Assembly: GCA_050261335.1 (NCBI GenBank)
Contig: JBLNDE010000041.1
Coordinates: 1-64,000 of the forward strand
Length of the DNA: 64,000 nt
Source: UBA6256 sp050261335
Lineage (GTDB): Bacteria > Bacillota > SHA-98 > UBA4971
Direction: 5' to 3'
Numbering within the stretch: position 1 is the stretch's first letter; each line of letters starts with the position of its first letter. Positions 16,068-24,194 of this stretch are shown in pieces. Made by a program: the position numbers and the translations under genes. Below the pieces are notes generated by a model. That model was not told the origin of the DNA. It did not search any database and saw only the letters and a list, made by a program, of their open reading frames with translations.

Positions 16068-17795
16068 TTGAGGCGTGATTCGCTCGATGCCGGAGATCTT
16101 GCGCGCGCGATCGCAGCCGGCACCGAATGGCTCGGGGCAAACAGAGAGTTTGTGAACTCTTTGAACGTGTTCCCGGTTCCCGACGGCGATACCGGTACCA
16201 ACATGCATCTGACTCTCCTTTCCGCGATGCGCGAGGTCGAGAAGGCTGGTGGCGGGTCGCTGTCGCAGGTGGCGGAGGCCGCCGCAATGGGGTCGTTGAT
16301 GGGGGCGCGGGGGAACTCAGGCGTGATCTTCTCCCAGCTCCTACGCGGTTTTGCGAAGGGCGTGGAGGGGAAGACATCTCTTCGGGCTCAGGACCTGTCG
16401 CAGGCGCTTCAGAGCGCGGCCGCAATGGCGTACAAGGCGGTCATGAAGCCGGTTGAGGGCACGATGCTTACAGTGGCGCGCGAGGCCGCTCGGGCCGCCT
16501 CTCAGGGTGCGAGGGCGGGTCTTGACGTCCTCGCCCTCGCAGAGAAGGTGCTCGAAGACGGGCGAGGGGCTCTCGAGAAGACCCCGGAGTTGCTCCCGAC
16601 TCTGAAGGATGCGGGCGTAGTCGATGCCGGCGGGCAGGGGCTGGTGTTCTTCTGGGAAGGTGTGTTGAAGGCCCTCCGCGGTGAGGCGATGGCCGACCGA
16701 CAGGAACCCTTGCTCCAGGTCGCGCGCGTGGCAGCGGAGCGCGGCGAGGCGCGGCAGCCTGCAGAGCAGGCGCTGAAGGAGAGCCTCAGGTTCCGCTATT
16801 GCACGGAGTTCCTTCTCAAAGGGAAGATGCTCCCGCTGGACCGCATTCGCCACGATCTGGCAGATGCTGGGGATTGCCTGCTCGTCGTCGGCACGAGCGA
16901 GGTGGCGAAGGTCCATGTCCACACCAACCACCCGGGGCGAGTTCTGGAGTACTGTCTGCGCCTGGGTGACCTCCACGAAGTCCAGATCAACAACATGGCC
17001 GACCAGCACGAGGAGTTCGAGGCGTCGAGCACGGGGACCAGCGGCCGCGCGGCGGCCGGGCAGCGTAGCGGCGCTCAGCCAGGAAATCGGGCCAGCACGG
17101 CCATGGGGCGTAAGCCGCAGGCCGAGGCGGCGCCGGAGAAACGCGTGGGGGTTGTCGCGGTGGCCGTGGGCGAGGGGCTTGCGACCATCCTGAAAAGCCT
17201 TGGCGCCGATGTGGTGGTGGAGGGTGGCCAGACTATGAACCCCTCCATCGAGGAGCTTGCCAGCGCGGCTCGCGACGTCAACGCCACGAGCGTGATCATC
17301 CTCCCCAACAACAGCAACGTGATCCTCACAGCCGAAAGGACGAGGGAGTTCGTGGACAAGTCCATCTCAGTCGTGCCCACGAAGACCATACCTCAGGGTG
17401 TGGCGGCCCTTGTCGCCTACAACGCAGCGGCCGATATCGCGGCCAACGCGCGTGCGATGAACGAGGCCGTCGGCAAGGTGAGCACCGGTGAAGTCACCTA
17501 CGCCGTTCGGAGTTCGAGCATGAACGGGTTCACGATAGACGCGAACGATATCATAGGGATCAAGGATGGAGAGATCTGCGCATCGGGCAAGGACCGCGAC
17601 GAGGTCGCGATGAGCCTGGCGAGCCAGATGGTGACGGGGGAAAGCTCGCTCCTGACCGTATACTATGGGCAGGACGTGCGCGCTCCCGAAGCCCAGGCGC
17701 TTCAGGAGAGGCTTGCCGACATATACCCCCATTGCGAGGTCGAGGTCCACTATGGCGGGCAGCCGCTGTACTACTACATCATGTCCGTGGAGTGA
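16068..17795 (+). CDS. fakA: DhaL-domain fatty acid kinase FakA (YloV)
   Basis: ATP-dependent kinase of exogenous fatty acids bound to a DegV/FakB protein (575 aa, cytoplasmic). The N-terminal DhaL domain has the ATP/Mg motif NVFPVPDGDTGTNM and GARGNSGVIFSQ. The middle and C-terminal regions (VGVVAVAVGEGLATILKSLGAD, GGQTMNPS) are DegV-like. A polar linker of about 50 residues (GTSGRAAAGQRSG and onward) joins the halves. Start TTG 16068 is preferred because AGGAGGT (16054-16060) lies seven bases upstream; an ATG at 16020 overlaps asp23 and has no ribosome binding site. The next gene encodes the likely FakB partner. Confidence 0.9.
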   Translation: MRRDSLDAGDLARAIAAGTEWLGANREFVNSLNVFPVPDGDTGTNMHLTLLSAMREVEKAGGGSLSQVAEAAAMGSLMGARGNSGVIFSQLLRGFAKGVEGKTSLRAQDLSQALQSAAAMAYKAVMKPVEGTMLTVAREAARAASQGARAGLDVLALAEKVLEDGRGALEKTPELLPTLKDAGVVDAGGQGLVFFWEGVLKALRGEAMADRQEPLLQVARVAAERGEARQPAEQALKESLRFRYCTEFLLKGKMLPLDRIRHDLADAGDCLLVVGTSEVAKVHVHTNHPGRVLEYCLRLGDLHEVQINNMADQHEEFEASSTGTSGRAAAGQRSGAQPGNRASTAMGRKPQAEAAPEKRVGVVAVAVGEGLATILKSLGADVVVEGGQTMNPSIEELASAARDVNATSVIILPNNSNVILTAERTREFVDKSISVVPTKTIPQGVAALVAYNAAADIAANARAMNEAVGKVSTGEVTYAVRSSSMNGFTIDANDIIGIKDGEICASGKDRDEVAMSLASQMVTGESSLLTVYYGQDVRAPEAQALQERLADIYPHCEVEVHYGGQPLYYYIMSVE

Positions 17796-17833
17796 GGCCG
17801 AGCCTTCGAGCATCCGACGAGGAGGTAAGCAGC

Positions 17834-18685
17834 ATGGGAAGGATTGCAGTGGTGACGGACTCCACGGCGGATCTGCCGTCGCACATGTATGGCGAGCATG
17901 AGATCACAGTGGTGCCGCTCCTGGTTCATTTCGGGGACGAGGTCTACCGGGACGGCGTGGACCTCACGAGCGAGGAATTCTATGCAAAACTCCGGGCGAG
18001 CAGGGTCCTTCCGAGGACGTCTCAGCCATCGCCCCATGATTTCCAGGTCGTATACGAGGACCTTGCATCGAGGTTCGACGGCATCGTGTCCGTTCACCTC
18101 TCGAGCAAGCTGTCCGGCACATATCAGTCCGCGAAGATCGCTGCCGACATGTTGAGAGGAAGGCCGGTACGCGTGATCGACGGGAAGCTGGCATCGATCC
18201 CCACAGGCCTTCTCGCGCTCGAGGCTGCGAGGATGGCGAAGGCGGGTGCCGGCATCGATGACATCGTCGCACGGGTCGAGCGTCTCGTGGGAGAGATGAA
18301 GGTCTTCTTCACCGTCGATACGCTCGAGTATCTCGAGAAGAACGGGCGGATCGGAAAGGCTGCGGCCTTTCTCGGCACCTTGCTTTCGATTCGTCCGCTC
18401 CTCTGGATGGACGACGGCGAGGTCGCACCGTACGAGAAGGTGCGAGGCTCGAGGCAGAAGATCCTGGCGAGGCTCATCGCGGTGGCGAGGGACCATGCCC
18501 CCGCAGATAGGAAGGTGCGGGTCGGAATTGTCCACGCGGCGTCACCTGACGAAACCTCGCTTTTCAGGGGGGCCGTGGAGAGAGAGTTCGCGTGCGAGGA
18601 GATACTGGTGTCCACGGTAGGCCCAGTGATCGGGTCCCACACCGGGCCGGGCACCATCGCCTTTGCCTTTCACCCCGTCGACTGA
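17834..18685 (+). CDS. DegV family fatty acid-binding protein
   Basis: A 283-residue DegV/FakB protein that binds a fatty acid and presents its carboxylate to FakA. Seen: AVVTDSTADLP at the N-terminus, RTSQPSPHDF (the loop contacting the lipid carboxylate), VHLSSKLSGTYQSA, VDTLEYLEKNGRIGKAA, and GSHTGPGTIAFAF at the C-terminus. Start ATG 17834 follows GAGGAGGTAAG. It is 38 bases after fakA, so kinase and lipid carrier are probably made together. This supply route complements the fab operon at 26-32 kb. Confidence 0.93.
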   Translation: MGRIAVVTDSTADLPSHMYGEHEITVVPLLVHFGDEVYRDGVDLTSEEFYAKLRASRVLPRTSQPSPHDFQVVYEDLASRFDGIVSVHLSSKLSGTYQSAKIAADMLRGRPVRVIDGKLASIPTGLLALEAARMAKAGAGIDDIVARVERLVGEMKVFFTVDTLEYLEKNGRIGKAAAFLGTLLSIRPLLWMDDGEVAPYEKVRGSRQKILARLIAVARDHAPADRKVRVGIVHAASPDETSLFRGAVEREFACEEILVSTVGPVIGSHTGPGTIAFAFHPVD

Positions 18686-18734
18686 GCGTGTGGGCACCGG
18701 GAGTCCCCGGAAAGGCGCCGCTGACCTTTGAGAA

Positions 18735-18796
18735 GCCCGCACCGGGCGGTACCCCGTTCCACGCGCGACGGGGGCGGCGTCCGTTCGGGCCTTTTC
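18735..18796 (+). terminator. Possible branched terminator after degV
   Basis: Outer pairing of GCCCG (18735-18739) with CGGGC (18786-18790) encloses CCCCGT...ACGGGG, followed by CTTTTCC. It lies 50 bases after the degV stop. Confidence 0.45.
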
Positions 18797-18805
18797 CTGC
18801 CCCTT

Positions 18806-19012
18806 AAGCGCGGCGTCACGAGTTCGCGCCACTTGTTCTGACGGTGTTGGGGCTGCCGGCGCCTGTACGACGAGGCGCCCGGAATCCGGCTGGCCCCGAG
18901 CGCCAAGTTCAAGCGGGGCGCGCCGCAAGCGAGCCGTCCCGGGAGTGCCACACCGGCAACCCTGGCGAGGACCTGCGCGCCGAAGGGTAGCGCGGATTTG
19001 TGGCGATCTACT
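18806..19012 (+). repeat. Palindromic repeat copy C (variant ends)
   Basis: Shares the family core (GCCTGTACGACGAGGCGC, CCAAGTTCAAGCGG, GCGCGCCGCAAGCGAGCC, CACACCGGCAACCCTGG). It ends in a different block, running from AGGACCTGCGCGCCG through GCGCGGATTTGTGGCG to ATCTAC. This end block is shared with copy F at 48.6 kb but not with A, B, D or E. Confidence 0.7.
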
Positions 19013-19036
19013 TGGATTGTCCGCAGGTGCAGGGAA

Positions 19037-19155
19037 ACGGGACAAAATAAGACGACGGTCTTGCGACCGTCATCCCGTGGGAGAGGAGAAACCGGAGGAA
19101 GAGCTTATGGGGGAGGGTTTTGGAACCCCGGCACCGCCCAGGTGCCGTTTTCCTC
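19037..19155 (+). terminator. Structured leader or small RNA ending in a terminator, before rsmD
   Basis: GACGGTC (19054-19060) pairs with GACCGTC (19065-19071), flanked by ACGGG/CCCGT. Downstream, CGGCACC (19129-19135) pairs with GGTGCCG (19141-19147) and is followed by TTTTCCTC, a typical rho-independent terminator. No gene ends nearby except degV, 440 bases upstream, so this may be an attenuator or an independent RNA. I do not recognise a known riboswitch class. Nothing else is visible in 19156-19279. Confidence 0.5.
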
Positions 19156-19279
19156 GGCTCTTCTTTCGGTCATAGTTTGTGCGCAGGCCAGGGTTATATT
19201 CGGGGTCTTGGCTGGTAATTTGCACCATATCGGGGTCGTCTGACCGTCCGGGGAACGCGTTCGGGGAACACTACAGGCG

Positions 19280-19852
19280 ATGCGAGTGATTGCGGGAAAA
19301 GCCAGAGGAAGGCGACTTGCCGGGGCGCCGGGGATGAGAACCCGCCCCGCAACGGATCTGGTGAAGAGGTCGGTATTCGACATCCTGACGCCTTACGTAG
19401 AGGGGTCCAGGTGCCTTGACCTTTTTGCAGGCACAGGGGCTCTTGGGATCGAGGCGCTCAGCCGCGGTGCGGCACTCGCCGTGTTCGTCGAATGCGACGC
19501 GAGGATGGTGGCGGTCATCCGGCGAAACCTGGAGGAGACGGCCCTCGCGAGACAGGCCAGGGTGCTGCATGCCGACGTGAGGTGGGCCGTCCGGGTGCTC
19601 GCAGGCAGGGATGAGCTGTTCGACCTCGTCTTCGTGGACCCTCCGTACGGCCACGGCCTCGCCCCCGTGGCCCTCGAGCTTGTCGCGGAGCACAGGCTCG
19701 TCAGGCAGGACGGCATTATCGTGGCAAGACACGAGCGCAGGCAGGAGATGCCGGACCGTGGGACGAATGTAGAACTGGTAAGGCTGGAAAGATTCGGCGA
19801 TACCGTGGTATCCTTTTATCGGGTGACCGGCGGGGGACAGGGGGGCGATTGA
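19280..19852 (+). CDS. rsmD: 16S rRNA (guanine966-N2)-methyltransferase
   Basis: Methylates G966 of 16S rRNA using S-adenosylmethionine (190 aa). The N-terminus MRVIAGKARGRRL, the RPATDLVKRSVFDIL segment, the SAM-binding LDLFAGTGALGIEALSRGA and the catalytic DPPY (VFVDPPYGHG) are all family hallmarks. Adjacent to coaD, as in Bacillus (ylbH-coaD). The final GGGQGGD tail precedes coaD by 13 bases. Start ATG 19280 has only weak Shine-Dalgarno complementarity (CGGGGAACACTACAGGCG). Confidence 0.94.
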   Translation: MRVIAGKARGRRLAGAPGMRTRPATDLVKRSVFDILTPYVEGSRCLDLFAGTGALGIEALSRGAALAVFVECDARMVAVIRRNLEETALARQARVLHADVRWAVRVLAGRDELFDLVFVDPPYGHGLAPVALELVAEHRLVRQDGIIVARHERRQEMPDRGTNVELVRLERFGDTVVSFYRVTGGGQGGD

Positions 19853-19865
19853 CGTAATCACAGCG

Positions 19866-20339
19866 GTGTACCCGGGCAGCTTCGACCCGGTGACCAATGG
19901 TCACCTGGACATCGCTGAGCGGGCGTCGAGGGTATTCGGGAGGCTCATCGTGGCAGTACTTAGCAACCCTGCGAAGGATGCGCTTTTCAGCGTGGATGAG
20001 CGCACCGAGATGCTCGCAGCCGCTCTCGGGCACCTTCCGAACGTGGAGATCGCGCACTTCTCCGGGCTTCTCGTGGATTTCGCCCGGCAGCACGACGCCC
20101 AGGTGATCGTGCGGGGCCTGCGGGCGCTATCCGACTTCGAGTATGAGTTTCAGATGGCTTCGGTCAATCGCAAGATAGGGGACGGCATCGAGACGGTCTT
20201 CATGATGACCGCCAACGAGTACGCTTTCTTGAGTTCGAGCATGGTGAAAGAAGTGGCGCGCTTTGGCGGGTGCGTGAGGGGCTTCGTTCCCGATCACGTG
20301 GCTCGTCGCCTCGCCGAGAAGTTCCGCCCCGTAAGGTGA
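19866..20339 (+). CDS. coaD: Phosphopantetheine adenylyltransferase
   Basis: Converts 4'-phosphopantetheine and ATP to dephospho-CoA. Signature YPGSFDPVTNGHLDIAERA carries the T/HxGH nucleotidyltransferase motif; other conserved segments are FSVDERTEMLAAAL, VIVRGLRALSDFEYEFQMA and FLSSSMVKEVARFGG. The only standard start is GTG 19866, giving MYPGSFDP, which lacks the usual two or three residues of the first strand (x-A-V) and has no ribosome binding site at proper distance. Upstream in-frame codons ATT GAC GTA ATC ACA GCG would encode the missing residues, so the real start may be ATT 19848, GTA 19854 or ATC 19857 behind AGGGGGG (19839-19845). Confidence 0.92.
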   Translation: MYPGSFDPVTNGHLDIAERASRVFGRLIVAVLSNPAKDALFSVDERTEMLAAALGHLPNVEIAHFSGLLVDFARQHDAQVIVRGLRALSDFEYEFQMASVNRKIGDGIETVFMMTANEYAFLSSSMVKEVARFGGCVRGFVPDHVARRLAEKFRPVR

Positions 20340-20365
20340 ACCGGGCGCGACGAGGAGGAACCGTG

Positions 20366-20821
20366 GTGGGTAAGACCAAGCTGGTGGACCTTCTGGATAG
20401 GCTCGAAGAGACGATCGAGACAGCTCGAAAAGTGCCTCTCGTGAACAGGGTGCTCGCGGACAGGTACGAGATCCTGGAACTGCTCGACCAGATACGCATC
20501 GCCCTGCCTGACGATGTGAAGCAGGCCGAGGCGGTGCTTGCGGAGAAGGACCGTATCCTCGCGGAGGCGACGGCAGAGGCTGAGAGGATGAGAGCGTCGG
20601 CAAAGGACCACCTCGCATCGCTGGTGTCGGAGAACGAGGTGGTAAGGGCCGCCGAGGCCGAGGCATCGAGGATACTCGAGGAAGCAAAGGCCCAGGCGAG
20701 CGAGGTAAGGAGAGGCGCCGACGAATACGCGGCTGGGACCCTCCTGAAGATGGAGGAGAGCCTCCAGAAGACCCTGAAAGTGGTCAGGCGCGGCGTCGAG
20801 GAGCTGAAGAGGAAGGGATAG
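20366..20821 (+). CDS. Coiled-coil protein of unknown function
   Basis: A 151-residue, highly charged protein. Residues about 45-110 form a long helix rich in A, E and R (KQAEAVLAEKDRILAEATAE, AEAEASRILEEAKAQASEV), resembling the stalk of ATP synthase subunit b or DivIVA-like proteins. There is no membrane segment. The N-terminal segment (LVDLLDRLEETIETARKVPL) is also helical. Start GTG 20366 (or GTG 20363) follows GAGGAGG (20352-20358). It lies between coaD and the convergent ylbJ, which it overlaps tail to tail by 38 bases. Function unknown; the position suggests a conserved neighbour of coaD in this lineage. Confidence 0.75.
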   Translation: MGKTKLVDLLDRLEETIETARKVPLVNRVLADRYEILELLDQIRIALPDDVKQAEAVLAEKDRILAEATAEAERMRASAKDHLASLVSENEVVRAAEAEASRILEEAKAQASEVRRGADEYAAGTLLKMEESLQKTLKVVRRGVEELKRKG

Positions 20822-22070
20822 GCTTCGTCTCGGCCTTCACGCGCACTACAATGAAACGTATGCGCTGGAGGAACCAGATCGCCAGGGATATGGCGATCAT
20901 GAGCGCCAGCATGCGCACGAGAGCCGCTGACGACCCTGCCAGGCGCGCGAGGAAAGGCACGTGCTGTGTGGTCACCTGGGTGACGAAGGCAGGGACCACC
21001 ATGCGCGCCAGGCTCTGACCTGCAGGACCCATCATCAGGAGGGTGAGGGCTGCGCTTATGGCTGCCTGGATTACACGTGATACGACGTACGGGGTCATCC
21101 GGATGTCTGTTCCTGAACACATGGTGGTGACCTGCGCGAAGACGGACAGCCCCGACCAGGCGATTATGGCGTTCGCCGCCATGATCCGGTGAAGAAGGGG
21201 CGCCGCGGCCTTGCTTGCGAGCTCCGACCCCAGGGTGATCTCGAATAACCCGCTCACGAACGCCGGTACCAGCGTGGGGTCCAGGCCGAGCAGGCTCAGA
21301 GCGAAAGCGATGGGGGTGGATAGCAGGCGTGTCACCCCGGCGACCGTCAGAACCCTGATGATCACCGAGAACATCATTATGAACCCGCCGATGAGGAGCA
21401 TGCTGTTGATCGAATCCTTCACGCTATCACCGAAGAGCTGGCCGAAGGACCTGCCGTCGGCCTGGCGGGCCCGATAGAGTTCCACAAGAGCACGCGCGAG
21501 TATGTTCTCTCTGCGGTCCTGGGATAGCTCCTGCCTCACCTGGGATCCGCCGTGGAGTCGCAACAACACTCCCACGATCGCTGCGGAGACGTAGTGAGCC
21601 CCACAGATGGTGAGCGCAAGGGAAGGCATGCCGAACATCCCCACAGCCACCGCGCCAGCCATGAAGAGCGGATCCGCAGTGTTAGTAAAACTTGCCAGTC
21701 TCTCTCCCTCGATCTGGTTGCACAGGTTCTGCTTTCGCAGGTTCGCGGTTATGCGGGCCCCTATGGGGTAGCCCCCTGTGAGCCCCATGGCGAATGCGAA
21801 GGCTCCTACGCCTGGCACATCGAACAGCGGCCTCATGAGCGGCTCGAGGAGCACGCCCAGGAAGTGGACGACCCCGAGCGCCATGAGCGCCTCGGCAGCG
21901 ATGAAGAACGGGAGCAGAGCCGGAAACACGATCTGCCACCAGACCCGCAGCCCTTCCACAGAAGCCTCGAACGCCACGTCCGGGTACACGATTATCGCGA
22001 TGGTGACAAAGAGGGCGCCCGCAGCCACAAGGTACGCAGCGCGCCGGGTGACGAGGGTCCGACCGTCCAT
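20784..22070 (-). CDS. ylbJ: Sporulation integral membrane protein YlbJ
   Basis: A 428-residue polytopic membrane protein of the YlbJ family, needed in Bacillus for heat-resistant spores. Hydrophobic segments recur through the whole length, for example VTIAIIVYP, ALLPFFIAAEALMALG, IGGFIMMFSVIIRVLTVAG and MLALMIAISLAIWFL. A nucleoside-recognition (gate-type) motif GGYPIGARITANLRKQ is visible. Start ATG 22070 follows GGAGGTAGGGG on the minus strand. A loose sigma-E-like pair (GCATAAC, 22143-22149, and TATACATG, 22119-22126, minus strand, spacing 16) could fit mother-cell expression but is below confidence. It is inverted relative to its neighbours, unlike Bacillus, where ylbJ and ylbK run together. 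Confidence 0.93.
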   Translation of the reverse strand: MDGRTLVTRRAAYLVAAGALFVTIAIIVYPDVAFEASVEGLRVWWQIVFPALLPFFIAAEALMALGVVHFLGVLLEPLMRPLFDVPGVGAFAFAMGLTGGYPIGARITANLRKQNLCNQIEGERLASFTNTADPLFMAGAVAVGMFGMPSLALTICGAHYVSAAIVGVLLRLHGGSQVRQELSQDRRENILARALVELYRARQADGRSFGQLFGDSVKDSINSMLLIGGFIMMFSVIIRVLTVAGVTRLLSTPIAFALSLLGLDPTLVPAFVSGLFEITLGSELASKAAAPLLHRIMAANAIIAWSGLSVFAQVTTMCSGTDIRMTPYVVSRVIQAAISAALTLLMMGPAGQSLARMVVPAFVTQVTTQHVPFLARLAGSSAALVRMLALMIAISLAIWFLQRIRFIVVRVKAETKPIPSSSAPRRRA

Positions 22071-22301
22071 GGTGCCCCTACCTCCGCACTGGACCGGGTT
22101 GTTCCCCGGTTGTCCCTACATGTATATTTGGGGTAGGGAGGTGTTATGCTAAGGCACCGCTCGGCCCGGGATTGCCAGGATACGCTGACGCCGCATGTCG
22201 CGGCATACATCTCGCGGCCCGTGACATGCGACCCGCGACGACACGTGGATCCAGCATATCGGCGCCCGCGGTCTAATAGAGGTATCCTGTGGGGTGGTAG
22301 G

Positions 22302-23117
22302 GTGCAGCTTGGAGAGGGGCCGCGTCCCAGGATAGGCCTTGCCCTCGGAGCCGGGTCCGCTCGGGGCCTCGCTCACATAGGGGTGCTCCAGGTGCTCGAG
22401 GAGGAGGGCGTGCCCGTGGACGTCATAGTCGGCTCGAGCGCCGGCGCGCTGGTCGGAGGGATATACGCTGCGTGCCGCGATCTTGGCATGATGGAGCGGA
22501 TCGCGATGCGTGTCAAGTGGGATCACCTGGTGGACCTCTGTTTCCCTCGAATGGGCCTCGTCGCAGGGGACAGGATCCTGGAGTTCCTGCGGGTTCTCAC
22601 GCGCGGGAAGTCGTTCGCAGACCTTTCCCTGCCATTCGCCGCGACTGCCGTTGACATCGAGACGGGCGAGGAAGTCCTCCTGCGGGAGGGCGAGGTCGCC
22701 CTGGCGATCCGGGCGAGCATGGCTGTTCCGGGCATCGTGGCGCCGGTCAGGATCGGCGGCCGTCTGCTCGTGGACGGGGCGGTACTCGACCGCGTGCCCG
22801 CGAGCCGGGCACGGGAGATGGGGGCTGACTTCGTGATCGCAGTGTCCGCCGGCGGCAATGTGGACGGCGCCCCGGACCGCCACAGGAAGGAGCCTGTCAG
22901 GAACGTGTTCGAGGTGATCACCACCGCTGTAGAGCTCATGGAGCTTGCGATACTTCGCCAGAGGATACTCGGCGCCGACGTCGTCATCGCACCGGACCTC
23001 GAAGATATCGGGCCCACGCGGCTCGACCGTGCGGATGAGATCATCGAGCGCGGCAGGGCGGCCGCGCGGGCGTGTCTTCCACGAATAGCCCGGGGGCTGG
23101 AGGAGGTATTGGTGTGA
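22302..23117 (+). CDS. Patatin-like phospholipase (YlbK/RssA type)
   Basis: Predicted lipid acyl hydrolase (271 aa, cytoplasmic). The patatin catalytic dyad is visible: oxyanion loop GLALGAGSARGLAHIGVL, nucleophile Ser in VGSSAGALVGG (GXSXG), and Asp in DGAVLDRVP (DGA). Natural substrate unknown. Start GTG 22302 is a best guess; the ribosome binding site (GGGGTGGTAGG) is weak and the frame is open further upstream without similarity. The stop overlaps the next start (GTGTGA). Order ylbJ-ylbK-ylbL is as in Bacillus. Confidence 0.88.
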   Translation: MQLGEGPRPRIGLALGAGSARGLAHIGVLQVLEEEGVPVDVIVGSSAGALVGGIYAACRDLGMMERIAMRVKWDHLVDLCFPRMGLVAGDRILEFLRVLTRGKSFADLSLPFAATAVDIETGEEVLLREGEVALAIRASMAVPGIVAPVRIGGRLLVDGAVLDRVPASRAREMGADFVIAVSAGGNVDGAPDRHRKEPVRNVFEVITTAVELMELAILRQRILGADVVIAPDLEDIGPTRLDRADEIIERGRAAARACLPRIARGLEEVLV

Positions 23118-24130
23118 CAGGGCGAAAGCGCCTTGCGCTCGCGCTCATCGGAACGCTCCTGGTCACTGCGGGTGTTCACGGTTACCTGGCCCGGAATTAC
23201 GTGGTCATTGCGCCTGGCCCGGCGGAGGACCTGGCAGGGATGGTGAGCGTGGAAGGAGGGGTGCGGGACGCGAAAGGAGCGTTCCTTCTCACCGCAGTGA
23301 CCAGCCACCCGGCGGGCATTCTGTCTCCAATCATCGCCGGCGTGTCGCCTGTGGTGGACCTGGTGCCCCGGGGCAGGGAGATCCCCCCGGGAATGGACAT
23401 GAAGAGATACCTCAAGATCATGGAGTCCATGATGCGGGAGAGCGAACTCGTGGCAGGCGCGGTTGCCCTGCGAAAGCTGGGATACCGCGTCCATGTCGAA
23501 GCGGTGGTGAAGATCGAGGAGGTGTTGAAGGGGGGTCCTTCCGTGGGTCTCCTCCATGAAGGCGACGTGATCGTGGCTGTGGACGGAAGGCCTGTGAAGA
23601 CAGCTGATGAAGCCGTGAAGAGGATAGGCGAGAGGCGCCCCGGGGCACAGGTCGACCTCACCGTGAGACGCGGCACCCGCGTCGAGAGCTTCACCATTCG
23701 CACCGTCCCGCATCCGGAAGACAGGACTCGTGCTGCCGTGGGGATACTGGTGAGCCCGAGCATCACTCACGAACTGCCCGTCAGGATAAGCATAGACCCC
23801 CATGAGATCAAGGGGTCGTCCGCAGGCCTCATGTTCGTCCTGGAGATCCTCGATCAGCTCGATCCCCGCGACCTTACGAGCGGCGAGGTCATAGCCGGGA
23901 CAGGGACCATCAGCCTCGATGGGGTTGTGGGTCCCATCGGCGGAGTGAAGCAGAAAGTGGCCTGTGCAGAGCGCGCAGGCGCCAGCTATTTCCTCGTGCC
24001 CTCCGAGAACGAGTATGCAGCAAGGATGGCTGCAACGGCCATGAAGGTGATGCCTGTGGACGACATCGATGCGGCCCTCCGGGCGCTGTCTGAGATTGCC
24101 AGGAGGAAAAATGGCACTCCTGGAGAATAA
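23114..24130 (+). CDS. Membrane-anchored PDZ-Lon-type serine protease (YlbL/SepM type)
   Basis: A 338-residue protease exposed outside the membrane. Residues 5-25 (RLALALIGTLLVTAGVHGYLA) are a signal anchor. A PDZ domain follows (SVGLLHEGDVIVAVDGRPVKTADEAV, about residues 140-210). The C-terminal Lon-type domain carries the catalytic Ser in EIKGSSAGLMFVLE and the catalytic Lys in GGVKQKVACAERAG. Homologues cleave secreted peptides or aid sporulation/DNA-damage responses. Start GTG 23114 follows GGAGGAGGT at six bases and overlaps ylbK by four bases. Confidence 0.92.
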   Translation: MTGRKRLALALIGTLLVTAGVHGYLARNYVVIAPGPAEDLAGMVSVEGGVRDAKGAFLLTAVTSHPAGILSPIIAGVSPVVDLVPRGREIPPGMDMKRYLKIMESMMRESELVAGAVALRKLGYRVHVEAVVKIEEVLKGGPSVGLLHEGDVIVAVDGRPVKTADEAVKRIGERRPGAQVDLTVRRGTRVESFTIRTVPHPEDRTRAAVGILVSPSITHELPVRISIDPHEIKGSSAGLMFVLEILDQLDPRDLTSGEVIAGTGTISLDGVVGPIGGVKQKVACAERAGASYFLVPSENEYAARMAATAMKVMPVDDIDAALRALSEIARRKNGTPGE

Positions 24131-24194
24131 TACACACCGGTAGAGTGCAATCACGCCGCGCGGATGGGGCCGCAGGCGACAGGGGGCGACGCTC

